This document shows, in pieces, positions 12,288 to 13,475 of a stretch of DNA of 13,475 nt. Each line of letters begins with the position of its first letter. Within the stretch, counting starts at the first letter, position 1. Under the pieces are notes generated by a model. The model was given only the letters and a program-made list of their open reading frames with translations. It ran no database searches and was not told the DNA's origin. The stretch comes from Spirochaetaceae bacterium (lineage in GTDB: Bacteria; Spirochaetota; Spirochaetia; Treponematales; Breznakiellaceae). A program made the position numbers and the translations under genes. The stretch lies in contig JAISDG010000105.1 of NCBI GenBank assembly GCA_031265015.1, forward strand, positions 1 through 13,475. Direction: 5' to 3'.

Positions 12288-13475
12288 ATGCAGTACCGTA
12301 CCGGCAAGAAATCGGGGAACAGCCTTTCTGTTCTGGGCCTGGGATGCATGCGCTTTTCCCGGGGCAAGGCCGAAAGCATCGTCATGGCTTCCGTAGAAAG
12401 GGGAATAAATTATTTTGACACCGCCTGGATGTATCCGGGAAACGAAGAAGCTCTGGGCGCGGCGCTGAAAAAAAACCGGGTCCGGGACAAGGTTTTTATC
12501 GCCACCAAGCTTCCCGTGATGCTGGTCAAAAAGCAGGAGGACTGTAACCGGTTCTTTAGCGAAAGCCTTAAACGCCTTAAAACACATTATATTGATTACT
12601 ACCTGATGCACATGCTTACCGATTTGGCTTCCTGGGAATACCTGGTACGTTTAGGTATCAAGGACTGGATCGCCGTAAAAAAGAAAGGGGGCGAAATCAA
12701 ACAGGTAGGTTTTTCGTTTCACGGCATGGGCGAAGAATTCATAAAGATCCTTGACGCTTATCCCTGGGATTTTTGCCAAATCCAGTACAACTACAGCAAT
12801 GAAAACTACCAGGCCGGCATACGGGGGCTTAAAAAAGCCGCCCAAACCATGCCGGTGATCATCATGGAACCCCTGTTGGGCGGCAAACTTGCCGGCGGCC
12901 TTCCTTCCGCGGCCAAAGCCATTTTCCGCCACGCCGTTTCCGGCGCCGCCGCTGCCGGGAAAACCGCGGCCGCGTCCCCGGCAGCCTGGGGCCTGCGCTG
13001 GCTCTGGAACCAGGAAGAGACGACAGTGATCCTTTCGGGAATGACCGATCCCGCCCAGGTCGAGGAAAACGCCGTCCTGGCTGGCGCCTGTACGGCCGGT
13101 TCCCTTTCGGCGGAAGAACTGGAGGTCTACCGCCGGGTCCGGGATGTATTTAACGCTTCCTTTAGAATCCGCTGTACCAGCTGCGCCTACTGCATGCCCT
13201 GCCCCCGGGGCGTCAACATCCCCGGCTGTTTTGCGGCGTACAACGCATCCTTTACCATCGGCTGGGTTACGGGAATGCAGCAGTACATCACCAGTACCGC
13301 GGCGGTATCGGCCAAGCCGTCGGGAACGGGAAACTGTACCGCCTGCGGCGCCTGCGAAAGCCGCTGTCCCCAGAAACTGTCCGTCATCGCGGGCCTTAAG
13401 CAGGTACGGAAGCGGATGGAGCCCCTGTTTGTGCGGATTATCGTCGCGGCTGCGCGGAAGCTGCTGGGGCGGCGG
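12288..13475 (+). CDS. Aldo/keto reductase with C-terminal 4Fe-4S ferredoxin-type motifs, 3' end outside window
   Basis: NAD(P)H- or ferredoxin-linked oxidoreductase of the aldo/keto reductase TIM-barrel family. 396 codons remain open to the right edge, so the end is missing, though the family is usually near 380-400 residues and little can be lacking. The tetrad is visible: D44 (FDTAWMY), Y49, K74 (IATKLP) and H108 (LMHML). After the barrel come CTSCAYCMPCPRGVNIP and CTACGACESRCPQ, two 4Fe-4S motifs (the first spaced C-x2-C-x2-C-x2-CP, the second C-x2-C-x2-C-x3-CP) typical of this anaerobic subgroup. Start ATG 12288 is 12 bases after the kinase stop, without a Shine-Dalgarno or room for a promoter, so it is probably co-transcribed with the two-component genes. 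An Ala-rich stretch (SGAAAAGKTAAASPA) before AAWGLRWLW looks like an insertion. Substrate unknown. Confidence 0.92.
   Translation, partial: MQYRTGKKSGNSLSVLGLGCMRFSRGKAESIVMASVERGINYFDTAWMYPGNEEALGAALKKNRVRDKVFIATKLPVMLVKKQEDCNRFFSESLKRLKTHYIDYYLMHMLTDLASWEYLVRLGIKDWIAVKKKGGEIKQVGFSFHGMGEEFIKILDAYPWDFCQIQYNYSNENYQAGIRGLKKAAQTMPVIIMEPLLGGKLAGGLPSAAKAIFRHAVSGAAAAGKTAAASPAAWGLRWLWNQEETTVILSGMTDPAQVEENAVLAGACTAGSLSAEELEVYRRVRDVFNASFRIRCTSCAYCMPCPRGVNIPGCFAAYNASFTIGWVTGMQQYITSTAAVSAKPSGTGNCTACGACESRCPQKLSVIAGLKQVRKRMEPLFVRIIVAAARKLLGRR
12951..12985 (+). repeat. Palindromic insertion within the aldo/keto reductase gene
   Basis: GCTGCCGGG (12951-12959) pairs perfectly with CCCGGCAGC (12977-12985). 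The 17-base loop itself contains the palindrome CGCGGCCGCG. It encodes the Ala-rich AAGKTAAASPA stretch, which is absent in ordinary relatives as far as I know the family. Confidence 0.4.

Overview
The window reads as chromosomal DNA of an anaerobic, GC-rich bacterium, most likely a Treponema-like spirochaete. That placement is inference from protein style and gene content: a YchF-type GTPase, a lone cyclic-nucleotide-binding domain protein, a glycyl-radical-enzyme activase, a ferredoxin-fused aldo/keto reductase and a copper module typical of anaerobes. No rRNA or 16S evidence is present. The DNA is densely coded: eleven ordinary genes plus one very small ORF, no tRNA, rRNA, CRISPR, insertion sequence or phage gene, and no gene-free stretch above about 150 bases.

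Left part (1-4222): on the minus strand, ychF is followed after about 30 bases by a small cyclic-nucleotide-binding-domain protein and, after about 146 bases, by a long-chain acyl-CoA synthetase that runs off the left edge. Facing away from ychF, with only 19 bases between start codons, is a radical-SAM activase with two extra ferredoxin-type clusters (YjjW-like). Its glycyl-radical partner is not in the window. It converges on a queuosine-precursor (YhhQ-type) transporter.

Centre (5016-9937, minus strand): an apparent copper-handling operon, read right to left. It begins with a four-part membrane protein (heavy-metal-associated domain, SafE/TauE-like membrane domain, cupredoxin, degenerate second cupredoxin). 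Then come a 28-29 residue single-helix ORF with a good Shine-Dalgarno sequence, a secreted DUF2318-type Cys protein, and a CopA Cu(I) P-type ATPase. The queuosine transporter follows and may have its own promoter.

Right part (10055-13475, plus strand): an OmpR-type response regulator, an overlapping membrane histidine kinase whose outer domain carries a C-x4-C motif, and 12 bases later an aldo/keto reductase with two 4Fe-4S motifs that runs off the right edge. The two-component genes are divergent from the copper operon. The 117-base region between them holds four copies of an ATTGTG-like hexamer, arranged as two 11-base-spaced direct repeats facing one another. This is the layout expected for OmpR-family dimers, so the regulator probably controls both directions.

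The likely picture is a copper sensing and relay module: the kinase senses Cu outside, the regulator switches on both operons, and the fusion protein, DUF2318 protein and CopA move or bind copper. Several proteins (CopA, the regulator, the kinase, the reductase) carry short in-frame insertions built from palindromic or tandem DNA. At least two of these share a similar 22-base module. Several first-in-operon genes lack a Shine-Dalgarno sequence and have a -10-like hexamer almost touching the start codon.
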